A stretch of 64,000 nucleotides of DNA from Caulobacter mirabilis. GTDB taxonomy: Bacteria > Pseudomonadota > Alphaproteobacteria > Caulobacterales > Caulobacteraceae. Positions within the stretch are counted from its first letter, which is position 1; each line of letters starts with the position of its first letter. The stretch is taken from assembly GCF_002749615.1 (NCBI RefSeq), contig NZ_CP024201.1:4484001-4548000 (forward strand), written 5' to 3'. Position numbers and translations under genes: made by a program. The notes beneath the pieces were generated by a model that had not been told where the DNA came from, did not search any database, and saw nothing but the letters and a program-made list of their open reading frames with translations. Positions 62,140 to 64,000 of the stretch are shown here, in pieces.

Positions 62140-62943
62140 CTAGCGCGTATAGATGATCGCCAGGCCGGCGACGCCGACGACGATCCGCCACCAGCCGAAC
62201 GGCGACAGGCCGCGCTTGGACACGAAGTCCAGCAGCACCTTCACCACGATCAGGCCCGACAGGAACGACACCAGGAAGCCAAGGCCCAGCACAGGCAGGT
62301 GATCGCCGACCATCAGCGCGTCGCGGCTCTCCCAGGCGTCCTTCGCGAAGGCGCCGATCATGGTGGGGATGGCCAGGAAGAAGCTGAACTCCGCCGCCGC
62401 TCGCTTGTCGACGCCCAGCAGGACGCCGCCGACAATGGTGGCGCCCGAACGGGACACTCCGGGAATCATCGACAGGCACTGGATCAGGCCCACGCCCAGC
62501 GAGGTCGTCAGCGGCAGCTTCATGGCGTCGTCGAAACGCGGCTTGGGGCTCCAACGATCGAGCGCCAGCAGAACGAAGCCGCCGATCACCAGCGACCAGC
62601 AGATGATCTCCGGGCTGGTGAACAGCACCTGCTTGATGAAGTCATAGATCAGCACCCCCATCACCACCGCCGGGAAGAAGGCGATCAGGACGCTGAACGC
62701 GAAACGCCGCGCGGAAGGATCCGTCGGCAGGCCGATCAGAACCTTCCACAGGCGCGAGAAGTAGAGCGCGACCACCGCCAGGATCGCGCCCAGCTGGATC
62801 AGCACGATGAAGCTGTCCCAGAAGGGATCCTTGAGACCCAGGGCGAGCTTGGTGAGCAGCAGATGGCCGGTCGAGGACACCGGAATGAACTCCGTAAGCC
62901 CCTCGACGAGACCCAGGATGATGGCGGCCAGAAAGTCGTTCAA
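62140..62943 (-). CDS. uppP: undecaprenyl-diphosphatase UppP (BacA)
   Basis: A 267-residue polytopic membrane enzyme with about eight helices. The two catalytic blocks are LVEGLTEFIPVSSTGHLLL and MIPGVSRSGATIVGG. It recycles the C55 lipid carrier used for peptidoglycan and O-antigen; extra copies give bacitracin resistance. The start is TTG at 62943 (MNDFLAAIILGLVEG), with GGGGGA upstream. Confidence 0.95.
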   Translation of the reverse strand: MNDFLAAIILGLVEGLTEFIPVSSTGHLLLTKLALGLKDPFWDSFIVLIQLGAILAVVALYFSRLWKVLIGLPTDPSARRFAFSVLIAFFPAVVMGVLIYDFIKQVLFTSPEIICWSLVIGGFVLLALDRWSPKPRFDDAMKLPLTTSLGVGLIQCLSMIPGVSRSGATIVGGVLLGVDKRAAAEFSFFLAIPTMIGAFAKDAWESRDALMVGDHLPVLGLGFLVSFLSGLIVVKVLLDFVSKRGLSPFGWWRIVVGVAGLAIIYTR

Positions 62944-63132
62944 AACGTCCCCCGAGGGCTAAGGTCTATTTTTGGGACCAGTTTAGCGGTCCGCGGCGTG
63001 ACGATTGCTGCTAACGACTCGCAACAGCCGTGATAGTGGTCAATAAAGTTGACCTGTGCATTTTTCATGCGCTTTCGGCGCCATAGAAGCCGCCTCACGC
63101 AATGTTTTTCTTCAAGACGGCGGGAGCGCGGC

Positions 63133-64000
63133 ATGGCCGAGCGGATGCTGAAATTCACGACCATCGAACGCCGCACTCCGGAGAAGCGCGACGCCGAGGC
63201 GCGTGATCGCGACTTCCTTGAAATCTACGCCGACTTCATCGACGCGAAAGCCACGGAGCAGGCCTCCCGCTGCTCGCAATGCGGCGTCCCCTTCTGCCAG
63301 ACCCACTGTCCTCTGCACAACAATATCCCCGACTGGCTCCGGATGACCGCCTCGGGCCGTCTGGAAGAGGCGTATGGCCTTTCTCAGGCGACGAACAACA
63401 TGCCGGAGATCTGCGGCCGCATCTGCCCGCAGGATCGTCTGTGCGAAGGCAATTGCGTCATAGAGCAGTCCGGCCATGGGACCGTGACGATCGGCGCCGT
63501 TGAGCGCTACCTGTCGGACAGGGCCTGGGAAGAGGGCTGGGTGAAGCCGCTGGCGGTCCAGGCCGAACGCGGCCAATCGGTCGGCGTCGTCGGGGCCGGC
63601 CCCGCCGGCCTGGCCGCCGCCGAGCAGCTGCGCGAGCAGGGCTACGCCGTCACCGTCTATGACCGCCATGACCGCGCCGGCGGCCTGCTGATCTACGGCA
63701 TTCCCGGCTTCAAGCTGGAAAAGCACGTCGTCGAGCGCCGCACGCAGCGGCTGGCCGACGGCGGCGTCGAGTTCAAGCTGGGCTTCGAGGTCGGCCGCGA
63801 CGCGACGCTGCCGCAGCTGCGCCAACGCCACGACGCCGTGCTGCTGGCCAACGGCGTCTACGGCGCCCGCGACCTGGAAGTGCCAGGCGGCGGCTCGAAG
63901 GGCGTCGTTGCGGCGCTGGACTATCTGATCGCCTCCAACCGCATCGGCCTCGGCGACACCGTGCCGGCCTACGACTCGGGCGAACTGAACGCCGCGGGCA
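63133..64000 (+). CDS. gltD: glutamate synthase small subunit GltD, 5' part
   Basis: The first 289 residues are visible and the frame is open at the window edge. The N-terminal domain carries the iron-sulfur cysteines CSQCGVPFCQTHCP and CGRICPQDRLCEGNC. The FAD loop is VGVVGAGPAGLAAAEQL. GltD passes electrons from NADPH to the large subunit GltB, which makes glutamate from glutamine and 2-oxoglutarate. The ATG at 63133 (MAERMLKFTTIERR) follows GGGAGCG. gltB is expected just beyond the window. Confidence 0.95.
   Translation, partial: MAERMLKFTTIERRTPEKRDAEARDRDFLEIYADFIDAKATEQASRCSQCGVPFCQTHCPLHNNIPDWLRMTASGRLEEAYGLSQATNNMPEICGRICPQDRLCEGNCVIEQSGHGTVTIGAVERYLSDRAWEEGWVKPLAVQAERGQSVGVVGAGPAGLAAAEQLREQGYAVTVYDRHDRAGGLLIYGIPGFKLEKHVVERRTQRLADGGVEFKLGFEVGRDATLPQLRQRHDAVLLANGVYGARDLEVPGGGSKGVVAALDYLIASNRIGLGDTVPAYDSGELNAAG

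Overview
The window is a gene-dense, very GC-rich stretch of bacterial chromosome. It carries housekeeping genes throughout, with no rRNA, insertion sequence, prophage or CRISPR array. The gene set points to an alphaproteobacterium of the order Caulobacterales (Caulobacter/Phenylobacterium type): dnaN with a recF-gyrB pair, hrcA-grpE facing rph, mmcB under a GAAC-N7-GAAC SOS box, the RegB/RegA (ActS/ActR) redox pair beside a Sco1/SenC gene, intracellular PHB depolymerase, a TIGR02300 (FYDLN acid) protein, DUF1150 next to Hsp20, and an AccD without its zinc ribbon. Placing it near the replication origin is an inference from the dnaN/recF/gyrB genes.

Layout. 1-6.5 kb: end of an unidentified gene, a lipocalin, mmcB, the actR/actS regulators, sco1, phaZ and a YgjP-type metallopeptidase. 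6.5-12.8 kb: PBP1A diverging from recQ, an ECF sigma factor coupled to a VOC-fold gene, and a Ca2+/H+ antiporter. 12.8-19.5 kb: gyrB-recF and dnaN on the minus strand, separated by small plus- and minus-strand genes (EF-hand protein, VOC protein, hypotheticals). 19.7-23.3 kb: a DUF2061 gene behind a perfect palindrome, grpE-hrcA, rph and a methyltransferase. 23.4-25.6 kb: a LysR regulator and an XRE regulator/DUF2975/microprotein locus. 25.6-29 kb: rdgB-hemW and mmsA.

29-39 kb is a plus-strand run of overlapping genes: acyltransferase, tsaE, amgK, murU, addB and addA, followed by trxA. It joins tRNA modification, peptidoglycan sugar recycling and recombination repair. 39-45 kb is a minus-strand run, ihfB then mscL-trpF-trpB-trpA-accD-folC. 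folC is broken near its 3' end by an apparent one-base frameshift. 45-50 kb holds aroA-cmk-rpsA and a TIGR02300 protein. 50-54.5 kb has tRNA-Ala(GGC), a lipoprotein/M48 protease/lipoprotein trio and hsp20-DUF1150. 54.5-60.5 kb is the conserved rnd-lptC-lptA-lptB-rpoN-(exoD)-hpf-ptsN cluster on the minus strand. The end of the window has tRNA-Leu(CAG), a complex I NDUFA9-type protein, uppP and the start of gltD.

The only gene-free stretch above 300 bases is 60545-60873. It contains a strong plus-strand terminator with no plus-strand gene ahead of it, so it may encode a small RNA. No large unknown system stands out. The most useful unexpected observations are the folC frameshift, the SOS box at mmcB, the loss of AccD zinc ligands, the palindrome before the DUF2061 gene, the orphan terminator, two very small membrane-protein genes and three families of palindromic intergenic elements.
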